The notes under the pieces: model-generated
Database searches by the model: none
The model's input: only the letters and a program-made list of their open reading frames with translations
Told to the model about the DNA's origin: nothing
Shown: in pieces, positions 1-8,581 of the stretch
Layout: every line of letters starts with the position of its first letter
Position numbering within the stretch: position 1 is the stretch's first letter
Position numbers and translations under genes: made by a program
Source of the DNA: Lachnospiraceae bacterium
Lineage (GTDB): Bacteria; Bacillota; Clostridia; Lachnospirales; Lachnospiraceae
Length of the DNA stretch: 59,593 nucleotides
Assembly: GCA_024697225.1 (NCBI GenBank)
Contig: JAILGA010000131.1
Coordinates: forward strand, 1 to 59,593
Direction of reading: 5' to 3'

Positions 1-1
1 G

Positions 2-832
2 ATCATGCGCATCCGGTACAGGGTGGATATAAACACCGGAGAACATGAGGTTGCAAGGACCATAACCAAAAACGAGATCGTTTCATGCGAGATCTCCTTA
101 TCCGAAAAGATCGTTCTGGACAGCTTTTCATCTCACAGAACGCTCGGCAGTTTCATACTCATCAACCGCGTCACCAACATGACCTCTGCCTGTGGGACAA
201 TAGCCCATATAATGCGCAGATCCGACAATCTGCACTATCAGAAAGAGGCGGTGACCAGGAAGGAGAGAGCCCTGTTAAAGGGGCAGCAGCCTTTCACCAT
301 ATGGTTTACGGGTCTTTCCGGATCGGGTAAATCCACCCTTGCAAATGAGATCGAAAAGAGACTTCATGCAAGGATGAAGCATACCATGCTTCTGGACGGC
401 GATAATATGAGAATGGGCCTGAATAAGAATCTGGGCTTTACAAAACAGGACCGAATAGAGAACATCCGGAGGACGGCAGAGGTCTGCAAGATCCTGAATG
501 ATGCGGGTCTTATAGCCCTTACTGCATTTATCTCCCCGTACGAGGCGGACAGAGAAAATGCCCGTCAGATCGTCGGGGACGGAAATTTCATCGAAGTCTA
601 TGTAAGCACATCCCTTGATGAATGCAAGCGCCGTGATACCCACGGTCTGTACCGCAAGGCATTAAACGGCGAGATCCCTAATATGACAGGTATAACCAGT
701 CCCTACGAGGTACCTTCACATCCGGAGATCACCGTCGATACAGAGGGAAGGAGCATAGAGGATACCGCAAACGAGCTGATGGAAAGGCTGGAAAAGATCT
801 TCTCAGAAAGAAAGCTTTCCGGGGATGCCTGA
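2..832 (+). CDS. cysNC: Sulfate adenylyltransferase large subunit / APS kinase fusion (CysNC), 3' part
   Basis: This is the C-terminal part of a bifunctional CysN-CysC protein. The frame is open back to base 2, so the ATG at 5 is not the start and the gene continues off the left edge. About 80 residues resemble the last beta-barrel domain of CysN, the GTPase subunit of ATP sulfurylase. From about residue 95 the sequence is APS kinase: P-loop GLSGSGKS at about 103-110, then LLDGDN and the NLGF and NIRR stretches typical of CysC. APS kinase phosphorylates adenosine 5'-phosphosulfate to PAPS in the cytoplasm. The regulator gene follows with a TGATG overlap, and the sulfate transporter lies downstream. 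No PAPS reductase or sulfotransferase is visible here. The APS kinase part looks intact. Confidence 0.93.
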   Translation: MMRIRYRVDINTGEHEVARTITKNEIVSCEISLSEKIVLDSFSSHRTLGSFILINRVTNMTSACGTIAHIMRRSDNLHYQKEAVTRKERALLKGQQPFTIWFTGLSGSGKSTLANEIEKRLHARMKHTMLLDGDNMRMGLNKNLGFTKQDRIENIRRTAEVCKILNDAGLIALTAFISPYEADRENARQIVGDGNFIEVYVSTSLDECKRRDTHGLYRKALNGEIPNMTGITSPYEVPSHPEITVDTEGRSIEDTANELMERLEKIFSERKLSGDA

Positions 833-1886
833 TGGGTATCAGGGATATAGCTAAAGCAGCGGGAGTGTCGACATCGACCGTATCCCGTGTTCTTAACGAT
901 CCCGACTACAAATGCTCCGATCCGAAGCGGAGAGATCTGATATGGCGTTTGGCCATGGAGCAGGGCTATACTCCCAATGAGGCCGCAAGAAATCTGAAGC
1001 TCGGAAAGCGTGACAGCCATATCCATTATTTCAGTGTCCTCATGAGCCGCGCAGATGCGGAACAGACAGACCCTTTCTTTGCCGAACTCCTGAGGGTGGT
1101 CGAAAGCGAGATCCATAATCACAACTGTATATTATCCCGGATAGTCTATAAACCGATCCTGTCTGATGATAAAAAATGTGCCGGCGAGAATCTGAAGAAG
1201 CTCACAGCCGGTATTTTCGCCGAGGAAACCGATCACAGCGACGGTCTGATAATCCTTGGTAAATGCAACGCATCGGCTCTGAGATATTTTACATCCATGT
1301 ACAGGGGAGTCGTGTCCATCAACAGAAACAGCACCAACTATGAGGTTGATGAGGTCACCTGCGACGGAAAAAGATCGCCGCTATGGCCACTCAGTATCTG
1401 ATATCTCTCGGTCACAAGCGTATCGCATATATCGGCTCCTGCAAAAATGAGGCGAGATATGACGGCTTCATCGAAACCCTAAGCAGACATGATCTGGTCA
1501 TTCACCCCGAATATCTTACAGAAGTACAGCATACGGAGAGAGACGGCTTCAAAGCCATGGAAAAGATCTGCCGCCTGCCGGAGCTGCCGACCGCTGTTTA
1601 CTGTGCCAATGATATCATTGCCATCGGCGCGCTGAAGTATTTATCCACTCACAGATTACTTCACTACAGACCCTCCATCATCGGGAGTGACGACATTTCC
1701 GAGGCGCAGAATACAGATCCCATGCTCACGACCATAAGAGTTCCACGTATGGAAATGGGGCGCTTTGCTCTGTATCTGCTGATGGACAGACTGAGCGGCG
1801 GGCACAGCGCAGTAACTCGGGTGGAGCTCGAGGGCAGACTGATGACGCGGACAAGCTGTGCTCCGCCAAGCCTTCAAACCCAGTAA
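832..1886 (+). pseudogene. LacI-family transcriptional regulator, interrupted by a single-base frameshift
   Basis: The N-terminal part (832-1401) begins with a classic LacI helix-turn-helix (IRDIAKAAGVSTSTVSRVLN). A second frame (ending at 1886) carries the rest of the periplasmic-binding-like effector domain (LGHKRIAYIG, TAVYCANDIIAIGAL, IIGSDDIS). The two frames join at a run of five A bases near 1369-1373. One extra A would read DGKKIAAMATQYL and restore about 351 codons, a normal LacI length. The break may be a true loss, an assembly error in a homopolymer, or -1 slippage. It starts in a one-base overlap with cysNC. A LacI-type operator lies just downstream at 1999-2014, ahead of the sulfate transporter, so the regulator probably controls that operon. 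Annotators may list this as two proteins. Confidence 0.88.
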
Positions 1887-1998
1887 TCATGCTTCTGGTA
1901 TCGTTTTCATGATTCTGTCGTGATCCCCGCCTGTCGTTCATAAAACTGCATATTCACCGCGCAATATTTCATTGATCATCCCGCAGCATACCGTTTTT

Positions 1999-2014
1999 GT
2001 GCAAACGTTTTCAC
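1999..2014. promoter_or_regulatory. LacI/GalR-type operator upstream of the sulfate transporter operon
   Basis: GTGCAAACGTTTTCAC is a near-perfect palindrome centred on AACGTT, with one mismatched pair. It fits the general LacI/GalR operator form with a central CG. It lies nine bases upstream of the proposed -35 box. A LacI-family gene ends about 110 bases upstream, so local control is likely. That link is inferred from motif and position. Confidence 0.7.
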
Positions 2015-2023
2015 GATAATCAC

Positions 2024-2052
2024 TTGAGCAGCTCCCTCGTCTGAGGTAAAGT
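2024..2052 (+). promoter_or_regulatory. Sigma-A-type promoter of the sulfate transporter operon
   Basis: TTGAGC (2024-2029), a 17-base spacer and TAAAGT (2047-2052); each hexamer matches the consensus at four of six positions. It lies between the operator and the strong ribosome site AGGAGGGGG at about 2081. It is the best promoter candidate in the 205-base gap before the binding-protein gene. Confidence 0.5.
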
Positions 2053-2091
2053 CGTGTCATCGAAGGAAACATCCGAAAACAGGAGGGGGAT

Positions 2092-3162
2092 ATGAAAAAG
2101 TATTTTGCGAAAAAGTCATTGGCAAAACTGATCGCCGGTATATTTGCTGCTTTGGCAGTTGCATCGTCTCTTTCCGGCTGCGGCGGAAACAGCGCGGGTG
2201 CGGCAGAAGCTGCAGACGAAGCGGGTTCCGGAAAGCATTATCAGATAACCAACGTATCCTACGACCCGACACGTGAATTATATGCGGCATACAATGAAGC
2301 ATTTGCGAAGCATTACAATGAGGAAACCGGAAATACCGTCGAAATAATACAGTCCCACGGCGGGAGCGGCGGACAGGCAAGGAGCGTGGTCGAGGGAGCG
2401 GATGCTGATGTGGTCACTCTTGCGCTTGCCCACGATATTACTCTTGTTGAGGAAGCTGGTCTGATCAAGGCGGGCTGGCTGGATGAGTTCGACAGAGATT
2501 CCTCTCCCTACACGTCAAGCATCGTTTTCCTGGTCAGAGCCGGCAATCCCAAAAATATCGCCGACTGGGATGACCTTACAAGGGATGATGTGGACGTGAT
2601 ACATCCCGACCCGAAGTCCAGCGGCGCGGCATGCTGGAATTTCCTGGCAGCCTGGTACTATGCGGACAATAAGTTCGGCGGTGATGAAGCCCAAATGAAG
2701 GAGTTCCTCGCAAAGCTGTATTCAAGAGTTATCGTGATGGATTCCGGCGCGAGAGGATCCACCACCACCTTTGTTGAAAACGGACAGGGAGATGTTATGG
2801 TCTCCTGGGAGAATGAAGCGATATCGACAGTTGACAACTACCCCGGAGAATATGAGATAGTGTCGCCTTCCATAAGCATACTGGCTCAGCCGAGCGTGGC
2901 GATAGTGGATGAGAATGCCGACAAAAACGGCACACAGGAAGTTGCCCATGAATATCTGTCCTGGCTGTACTCCGAGGAAGCTCAGCGGATCATCGGAAAA
3001 TACGGTTACAGACCCTCCGATGAAGCGATACTTAAGGAATATGCGGACAAATTCGATCTTAACATGAAGCTTTGCAATATCAATGATTTCGGCGGATGGG
3101 ATGCGGCTTATGCCAGATTCTTCGCAGACGGCGGCGTATTTGATGAGATCTATGTCAGATAA
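2092..3162 (+). CDS. sbp: Sulfate ABC transporter, substrate-binding lipoprotein
   Basis: A 356-residue extracellular sulfate-binding protein of the Sbp/CysP type. The N-terminus has a lysine-rich start, a hydrophobic segment and the lipobox LSGC with Cys30, so the mature protein should be a membrane-anchored lipoprotein. The sequence then matches the family: ITNVSYDPTRELYAAYN near the mature start, QSHGGSGGQARSV, and DADVVTLALAHDI. It captures sulfate (possibly thiosulfate) and passes it to CysT/CysW. AGGAGGGGG precedes the ATG. It is the first gene of a four-gene operon, and its end overlaps the start of cysT by up to 20 bases. Sulfate against thiosulfate preference cannot be decided from the sequence alone. 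Confidence 0.95.
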   Translation: MKKYFAKKSLAKLIAGIFAALAVASSLSGCGGNSAGAAEAADEAGSGKHYQITNVSYDPTRELYAAYNEAFAKHYNEETGNTVEIIQSHGGSGGQARSVVEGADADVVTLALAHDITLVEEAGLIKAGWLDEFDRDSSPYTSSIVFLVRAGNPKNIADWDDLTRDDVDVIHPDPKSSGAACWNFLAAWYYADNKFGGDEAQMKEFLAKLYSRVIVMDSGARGSTTTFVENGQGDVMVSWENEAISTVDNYPGEYEIVSPSISILAQPSVAIVDENADKNGTQEVAHEYLSWLYSEEAQRIIGKYGYRPSDEAILKEYADKFDLNMKLCNINDFGGWDAAYARFFADGGVFDEIYVR

Positions 3163-4003
3163 AAAGGTAAAACAGCACAAAAAACCCAGAGTGATACCGG
3201 GCTTCGGTATCACTCTGGGGACTACTGTTGCCATGTTATCCATACTTATACTGATTCCTTTGGGCTCGGTCATGGTATATGCGTTTTGCATGACGCCCCG
3301 GGAATTCTGGGAAAACGTGACAAGTCCCGGTGTGATCTATGCCTTTGGGACCAGCATCCTGACCGCGTTTATCGCCGCAGTCGTCAATTCCGTGTTCGGA
3401 GTGATACTGGCGTGGGTTCTGGTCCGCTACGAGTTTCCGGGTAAGATGTTACTGGACGGATTGATAGAGCTTCCTTTTGCCATTCCCACGGCGGTCGCAG
3501 GCATCACACTGTCAAAGCTGTATGTCCGTGACGGCTTTCTGGGCGCACCTCTGGCGCGTCTGGGCATCACCGTATCCTACACGCATATAGGTATTACCGT
3601 CGCGATGATATTTGTAGGCATCCCCTTTGTCGTGAGATCTGTCCAGCCGGTGCTCGAAAAGCTGGATCCGCAGTTTGAAGAGGCATCCTACATACTGGGT
3701 GCTGACAGCTTTTCCACATTTTTCAAAGTCATTCTTTCAGAACTTATGCCAGCCATTCTGACAGGTTTCGGCCTTGCCCTGGCAAGAGGGATCGGGGAGT
3801 ACGGCAGCGTGATCTATATAGCCGGAAACAGTGCCAGGGAGCACACACAGGTAGTCTCGTATATCATCATGCAGAAACTGAACTATATGGATTATCCCGG
3901 CGCGACAGCCGTGGCTTTTGTGATGCTTATAATATCCTTTGTCCTGCTTCTTCTGATCAATATAGTGCAGATCAGACAGTCGCGAAGGACCAACAATATA
4001 TGA
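3143..4003 (+). CDS. cysT: Sulfate ABC transporter permease CysT
   Basis: A membrane permease of about 286 residues with the six-helix layout of CysT/CysU and the EAA-type cytoplasmic loop (FEEASYILGADSFSTFFKVILSE). PFAIPTAVAGITL and GEYGSVIYIAGN are typical CysT stretches. It forms the channel with CysW. The frame is open from 3083, but the start is more likely ATG 3143 or 3152 (MSDKK), which overlaps the end of the binding-protein gene. An earlier start would overlap it by 80 bases. Translational coupling with the binding protein is likely. Confidence 0.94.
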   Translation: MRSMSDKKVKQHKKPRVIPGFGITLGTTVAMLSILILIPLGSVMVYAFCMTPREFWENVTSPGVIYAFGTSILTAFIAAVVNSVFGVILAWVLVRYEFPGKMLLDGLIELPFAIPTAVAGITLSKLYVRDGFLGAPLARLGITVSYTHIGITVAMIFVGIPFVVRSVQPVLEKLDPQFEEASYILGADSFSTFFKVILSELMPAILTGFGLALARGIGEYGSVIYIAGNSAREHTQVVSYIIMQKLNYMDYPGATAVAFVMLIISFVLLLLINIVQIRQSRRTNNI

Positions 4004-4030
4004 TGTCATCGGTATTTCAGGGGCGGATCT

Positions 4031-4894
4031 ATGGCACAGAATACTAAAGAAAAGAAAAAAACTGATATAGTAAGGATCCTGCTGATATTCATCAGCCTGG
4101 CATTTGTAGCGGTCATGCTTGTTATACCGTTAGTCTCCGTGATCTATAACTCTCTGCGAAAGGGCTTCGCCTTTTATGTTGAGGCTCTTTCCGGCAAATA
4201 TGTTGTTTCCGCGTTCAAGGTGACCATGCTGGCTACGGTCATTGCGGTGGCGGTGAACACCTTCTTCGGTCTGGTGGCCTCCTGGGCACTGACCAGGTTT
4301 TCCTTCAGGGGGAAGCAGATACTTGCAACGCTGATAGACATCCCGTTTTCCATTTCGCCGGTCATCGCCGGTCTCGCGTATATCATGACCTTCGGCAGAC
4401 TGGGCTGGGCTGCGCCGTTCTTAGAGTGGCTGGGGGGACTTCTGGGAATTGAGATAAAGATCGTATTTGCACTGCCGGGTGTGGTTCTGGCAACGATCTT
4501 TGTAACCTTCCCCTTTGTGTCAAGAGAACTCATACCGGTACTTAATGCCGACGGCACGGATGAAGAGGAGGCAGCAGCGCTGATGGGCGCCGGCGGCTGG
4601 AGCATTTTCAAGAGCATCACCTTCCCCAGAATAAAGTGGGCGCTGCTCTACGGCGTGATCCTCTGTACAGCCCGCGCACTGGGAGAGTTCGGCGCTGTAC
4701 ACGCACTGTCCAAGACCAGGGGAAAGACATTCACACTGCCGCTGGAGATAGATGCACTGTATCTGTCGGGCGATCAGGATTCGATCGTTGCGTCATTTGC
4801 CGTTTCATCGATACTGGTCATCCTGGCTGTACTTGTGCTGGTCTTAAGATATGTTCTGGAGTATAAAGCCAAAAGTGCAGGCAAACGTCGGTAA
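4031..4894 (+). CDS. cysW: Sulfate ABC transporter permease CysW
   Basis: A 287-residue inner-membrane permease, partner of CysT. It has several hydrophobic helices, the EAA-type loop (EEEAAALMGAGGWSIFKSITFP) and the CysW stretches DIPFSISPVIAGL and GEFGAVHALS. The ATG at 4031 follows a purine-rich site (AGGGGCGG). It sits 27 bases after cysT and 32 before cysA in the same operon. Confidence 0.95.
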   Translation: MAQNTKEKKKTDIVRILLIFISLAFVAVMLVIPLVSVIYNSLRKGFAFYVEALSGKYVVSAFKVTMLATVIAVAVNTFFGLVASWALTRFSFRGKQILATLIDIPFSISPVIAGLAYIMTFGRLGWAAPFLEWLGGLLGIEIKIVFALPGVVLATIFVTFPFVSRELIPVLNADGTDEEEAAALMGAGGWSIFKSITFPRIKWALLYGVILCTARALGEFGAVHALSKTRGKTFTLPLEIDALYLSGDQDSIVASFAVSSILVILAVLVLVLRYVLEYKAKSAGKRR

Positions 4895-4926
4895 TTAAGC
4901 GGTATACGATCCGGGGGAATAAGGGT

Positions 4927-6039
4927 ATGTATGTAGAATTAAAAAACATAAATAAGACTTTTGACGGATTCAGGGCATCGAGAGATATCAATATCGGTAT
5001 AGAAAAAGGCAGCCTCACGGCACTTCTTGGACCGTCGGGGAGCGGAAAGACGACCATCCTTCGCATGATAGCCGGTCTTGAGAACCCTGACAGCGGGGAT
5101 ATCTTCATAGACGGGGTAAGGGTGAATGATATTGCGCCCTCTGAGCGCGGAATAGGCTTTGTTTTCCAGAACTACGCGCTGTTCCGCTATATGACGGTTT
5201 TTGATAATATTGCCTATGGCCTGAAGATAAGAAAGCAGCCCAAAGAAGAGATAAAGAAACGGGTGACGGAGCTGATAGAGCTGACTGGTCTCACCGGTAT
5301 GGAAAAGCGGTATCCGAATCAGTTATCCGGCGGACAGCGCCAGCGTGTTGCTTTTGCAAGGGCGCTTGCGCCCAATCCCCATCTTCTGCTCCTGGACGAG
5401 CCCTTTGCCGCCATAGATGCCAAGGTACGTCACGAGCTTAGGATGTGGCTCAGGGATATGATACATAAAGTGGGTATCACCAGTATCTTCGTCACCCATG
5501 ACCAGGATGAGGCGGTTGAGGTCGCAAGTCAGATCATAGTGACCAATAACGGCAGGGTAGAGCAGACCGGAACGGCCAGGGAGATTTACGGAAGGCCTGC
5601 GACGGCATTTGTGACGGAGTTTATAGGCCAGCCCGCGGTCATAGATAACTATGGCAGGCTCAAGGGTTTTGAGGAAGAGGACGGGTTCACCAAGGCCGTG
5701 GTCCGTCCGGAGTTCATAGAGGCGTTCAAGAGTGATAACAGCCGCTTTAAGCACGTGATAGGCTGCTCTGAGGAGGGCACGATAACCGATATCATGTTCC
5801 GAGGCACAAGTCTTGAGCTCACTCTCGATGTCGGGGGGATAAAGCTCTCGACTCACAGATCCCTCGAGCGGCGCGAGGTTGAGATCGGCGAAAAAATGAG
5901 AGTCATAATCTACCGGCTTTTTGCCGTCAAAGGTGACGAGGTCCGTCTCATAGAGAATGAGGAGTTAAAGAAGCAGGATATGCATAATGCGAGGCTGGAA
6001 TCGTATCTCTATTCACAGGACGGATACTTTGTAATGTAA
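4927..6039 (+). CDS. cysA: Sulfate/thiosulfate import ATP-binding protein CysA
   Basis: A 370-residue ABC ATPase that powers sulfate import. Walker A GPSGSGKT is at 35-42, the signature LSGGQ at 133-137, Walker B LLLLDEP at about 153-159, and the switch histidine in FVTHDQDEA. The C-terminal 130 residues are the TOBE-like regulatory region expected for CysA/MalK-type ATPases. The gene closes the operon. A convergent cysQ ends 15 bases further on, and I see no good hairpin terminator in that short gap. Confidence 0.95.
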   Translation: MYVELKNINKTFDGFRASRDINIGIEKGSLTALLGPSGSGKTTILRMIAGLENPDSGDIFIDGVRVNDIAPSERGIGFVFQNYALFRYMTVFDNIAYGLKIRKQPKEEIKKRVTELIELTGLTGMEKRYPNQLSGGQRQRVAFARALAPNPHLLLLDEPFAAIDAKVRHELRMWLRDMIHKVGITSIFVTHDQDEAVEVASQIIVTNNGRVEQTGTAREIYGRPATAFVTEFIGQPAVIDNYGRLKGFEEEDGFTKAVVRPEFIEAFKSDNSRFKHVIGCSEEGTITDIMFRGTSLELTLDVGGIKLSTHRSLERREVEIGEKMRVIIYRLFAVKGDEVRLIENEELKKQDMHNARLESYLYSQDGYFVM

Positions 6040-6054
6040 CGATCCGAAGGCTCT

Positions 6055-6840
6055 CTACAGCGTTAATCTGTTTTCTTCTTTGTTGATCGCGTAGAAACCC
6101 TTTGAGTTCAGCGAATCCTCTCTGTTGTAGAGCATAGGTGAATCATCCATCTGTCTGAAGATCCCGCCTGCTTCTTCCACTATGCATTGCATGGCGGCCG
6201 TGTCCCATTCCATGGTGGGATTGTGGCGGTAGTAGATATCCGCTTCGCCCTTTGCCACAAGACAGCCTTTTAAAGAACTGCCGATCCGCAGGATCCTTCT
6301 GATGTCATATTTTTCTACAAGCTGCTGCATTTCCGGTGCAAAATGCGAACCGCTGGCAACGGCGCTGAGATCGGAATGATCCGTATTGCCGGAAACATGC
6401 AGCCTTTGCGGGCTTTTGTCCTTACATTCCAGATAGGCTCCGTCTCCTTCAGAGGCGTAGTACAGATCGCCTGATACGGGAACGTATATCACTCCCATGA
6501 CTGCCTTGTGTTTATGGCTGAGAGCGATATTGACGGTGAACTGACCATTTCTTTTCAGAAATTCCTTTGTTCCGTCCAGAGGATCCACAACAAAGCACAG
6601 GTCGTTCTCCAGTCTCGATCTGTTATCCTTCTCCTCCTCAGACAAAACGGCATATCCGGGAAATCTCTCCCTGAGAATACTGACGATTATGGCATTTGAC
6701 GCTTTATCGGCCTTTGTGAGCGGTGATTCGTCAGCTTTGTATTCCACTTCGGGATCGCTGCCGCTTTCATATATATCCATGATGGCTATCCCGGCCCTGA
6801 TCGCGGCTTCTTTTGCGGTTTTCAGTTCATTGTCCCACAT
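6055..6840 (-). CDS. cysQ: 3'(2'),5'-bisphosphate nucleotidase CysQ
   Basis: An inositol-monophosphatase-fold enzyme of about 261 residues. It carries the metal-binding triad: LSEEEK glutamate, DPLDGTKEF, and WDTAA near the C-terminus. It hydrolyses PAP to AMP, removing the inhibitory by-product of PAPS use. This fits the CysNC and sulfate transporter genes beside it, though it is transcribed towards them. The frame is open to 6942. ATG 6840 (MWDNELK) gives the normal family N-terminus; the longer form would add 34 residues with no family match that I recognise. A related inositol-phosphatase activity is possible. Confidence 0.9.
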   Translation of the reverse strand: MWDNELKTAKEAAIRAGIAIMDIYESGSDPEVEYKADESPLTKADKASNAIIVSILRERFPGYAVLSEEEKDNRSRLENDLCFVVDPLDGTKEFLKRNGQFTVNIALSHKHKAVMGVIYVPVSGDLYYASEGDGAYLECKDKSPQRLHVSGNTDHSDLSAVASGSHFAPEMQQLVEKYDIRRILRIGSSLKGCLVAKGEADIYYRHNPTMEWDTAAMQCIVEEAGGIFRQMDDSPMLYNREDSLNSKGFYAINKEENRLTL

Positions 6841-6974
6841 GGCGGTCTCTCTCTGCACAGGTGATGCTGAGCTCTTATTGTAAGTCTGTGTCCGGACTTT
6901 TCTGTCAATGATCCGGCCGATCCGGTAGCCCAAGGATAGCATAGAGGCGGATGTCTGTCAAAGCATCTTCATGG

Positions 6975-7004
6975 TTGTATCTTATCTGTTTTCTGTGATA
7001 CAAT
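6975..7004 (+). promoter_or_regulatory. Promoter of the diguanylate cyclase operon
   Basis: TTGTAT (6975-6980), an 18-base spacer and TACAAT (6999-7004). The -10 box is a five-of-six match and the -35 is weak. Its position argues for the start at 7043 rather than 6971 for the downstream gene. Confidence 0.5.
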
Positions 7005-7042
7005 ATAGTGTCAGGCGTATATCAGAGTTTAGGGAGAACGGG

Positions 7043-8236
7043 ATGAATATTCAGTCGATCATGGTCTCTGACGGGTTTGCGAGCGTACTGCTCGTGATAC
7101 TGTTAGTCAGCAGATATATGACCAGAAGGAACAGGCGGGTTGATGATCACATTTTCTCTGCTGTGACGCTGCTCGCTATTACAGCCGGCGTCATCGAGAT
7201 CTTCAGCTTTATGGTCGATGGCCTTCCCGGCACGACTTATCGTGTGCTTAACGTTCTTACGAATTCATATCTCTATATGGCAACTGTCGCGATCGCCACT
7301 CTGTGGGTCCTGTATGTGGATATGCGATTATACAGAAACAAAGAGCAGTTATGGCCCAAGTATAAGATCATGATCATCGCTTCAGGTGTAATGCAGGCGG
7401 TTCTTATAGTGAATGCTTTCGCAGGATTCTGTTTTCGTGTCGATGAGGACAACATATACCACAGGCTGCCGGGACTCTATGTGATCTATGTCTTTCTGCT
7501 TGCATCAGTCTGCATCAGTGTCTATACCCTGATAAATTACCGCGCAGAATACGGCGATGTACAGTTCTTTCCCATCTGGCTGTTTCTTATCCCGGTCGTG
7601 AGCGGATGTCTGCTGCAGGCAGCATTCTACGGCATCACTCTGGTATGGCCCGGGATCGCTCTGGGTATCACGGCTATATATATCAATATCCAGAGTCAGC
7701 AGGCTTTTGTAGATACTCTGACCGGCCTTTATAACCGGCAGTTCATAGAGCACGCCCTGTATGTCATGAATACGGATTATAAATCCCTGTATTACGGGAT
7801 CATGCTCGATATAGATTATTTCAAGGAGATTAATGACCGCTTCGGACATTCGGTGGGCGATGATGCGCTCTGTCAGGCTGCAAGGATCTTCAGGCGGGCG
7901 GCCATGCTGGATGCCAGAGTCTTTCGTTTTGCTGGCGACGAGTTCATCATATTGATGAGAACTCTTGATAAGGATGCGGCTATGCATATGGTAGACCGGA
8001 TACGCGGGGAGATGATCCGGTTCAACGAGTCGGGAGAACACCCGTATACGCTCTCATTCTCCATGGGATTCGCCAAATTCGATCCCAGAAGGGACACTCT
8101 TGATGATTTCCTGCGAGAGATCGATGAGACCATGTACGAGGACAAGAAAAGAAACCATGAGCGGATCGACAGAGAACGGGCAAAGGCCGCGGAGAAAGCG
8201 GAGCAGGCAGAGAAAGCAGAGAATGCCGCTAACTGA
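7043..8236 (+). CDS. Membrane diguanylate cyclase (GGDEF domain)
   Basis: A protein of about 397 residues. About seven hydrophobic helices fill the first 225 residues. A GGDEF domain follows, opening with DTLTGLYNRQFIE and carrying the substrate/metal stretch LDIDYFKEINDRFGHSVGD. The active-site motif reads AGDEF (about 297-301), a variant found in active cyclases. The usual inhibitory RxxD upstream is AMLD here, so classic product inhibition should be absent. It would make cyclic di-GMP from two GTP at the membrane. The C-terminal tail is a charged, alanine/glutamate-rich repeat (KAEQAEKAE). Start chosen at ATG 7043, after AGGGAG. It probably shares a transcript with the next two genes. Confidence 0.9.
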   Translation: MNIQSIMVSDGFASVLLVILLVSRYMTRRNRRVDDHIFSAVTLLAITAGVIEIFSFMVDGLPGTTYRVLNVLTNSYLYMATVAIATLWVLYVDMRLYRNKEQLWPKYKIMIIASGVMQAVLIVNAFAGFCFRVDEDNIYHRLPGLYVIYVFLLASVCISVYTLINYRAEYGDVQFFPIWLFLIPVVSGCLLQAAFYGITLVWPGIALGITAIYINIQSQQAFVDTLTGLYNRQFIEHALYVMNTDYKSLYYGIMLDIDYFKEINDRFGHSVGDDALCQAARIFRRAAMLDARVFRFAGDEFIILMRTLDKDAAMHMVDRIRGEMIRFNESGEHPYTLSFSMGFAKFDPRRDTLDDFLREIDETMYEDKKRNHERIDRERAKAAEKAEQAEKAENAAN

Positions 8237-8266
8237 TATTTCGCGGCATACAGAGGAGGATCCACC

Positions 8267-8581
8267 ATGCTGTCGTTTGTCAATCTTTTACTGATACCTT
8301 ATATAACCCTTTACATACAGTTAAGAAGAGGCATTATCGGTTCGGAACAAAAGCCGGTACTGGCGGGGAGATATGCGGTCAGTGTGGTCGCAAATGTCAT
8401 ACTGACCTTTGGATGCATGAATGTGATCCGGATTTTCACAGGCATATATGCTTATCCGGATTCGCAGACCTATACTATCGTTGCTGTTCCCGTTGCCGTC
8501 GTATGTGCATACGCTTACGAGATCGGAAAGAAATATCTGCATGTATCGCTTGAGATAAAAGAAAAGAACAGTGGGGAATAG
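8267..8581 (+). CDS. Small membrane protein of unknown function
   Basis: A 104-residue protein with three predicted membrane segments: LSFVNLLLIPYITLYIQL at the start, one around residues 35-60, and one around 68-86. A short charged tail (EIKEKNSGE) follows. A strong ribosome site (GAGGAGG) precedes the ATG. Its last codons overlap the GTG start of the OpgB-like gene, so the two are probably co-translated. It may be an accessory subunit of that transferase. I do not recognise the family. Confidence 0.7.
   Translation: MLSFVNLLLIPYITLYIQLRRGIIGSEQKPVLAGRYAVSVVANVILTFGCMNVIRIFTGIYAYPDSQTYTIVAVPVAVVCAYAYEIGKKYLHVSLEIKEKNSGE

Noticed and set aside
5-25. ATG at base 5 as a start of a stand-alone CysC
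   Set aside because: The residues before the kinase domain match the end of CysN and the frame is open to the window edge, so this is an internal methionine.
1887-2091. Riboswitch upstream of the sulfate transporter
   Set aside because: I see no SAM or T-box type conserved core; an operator and promoter explain the gap better.
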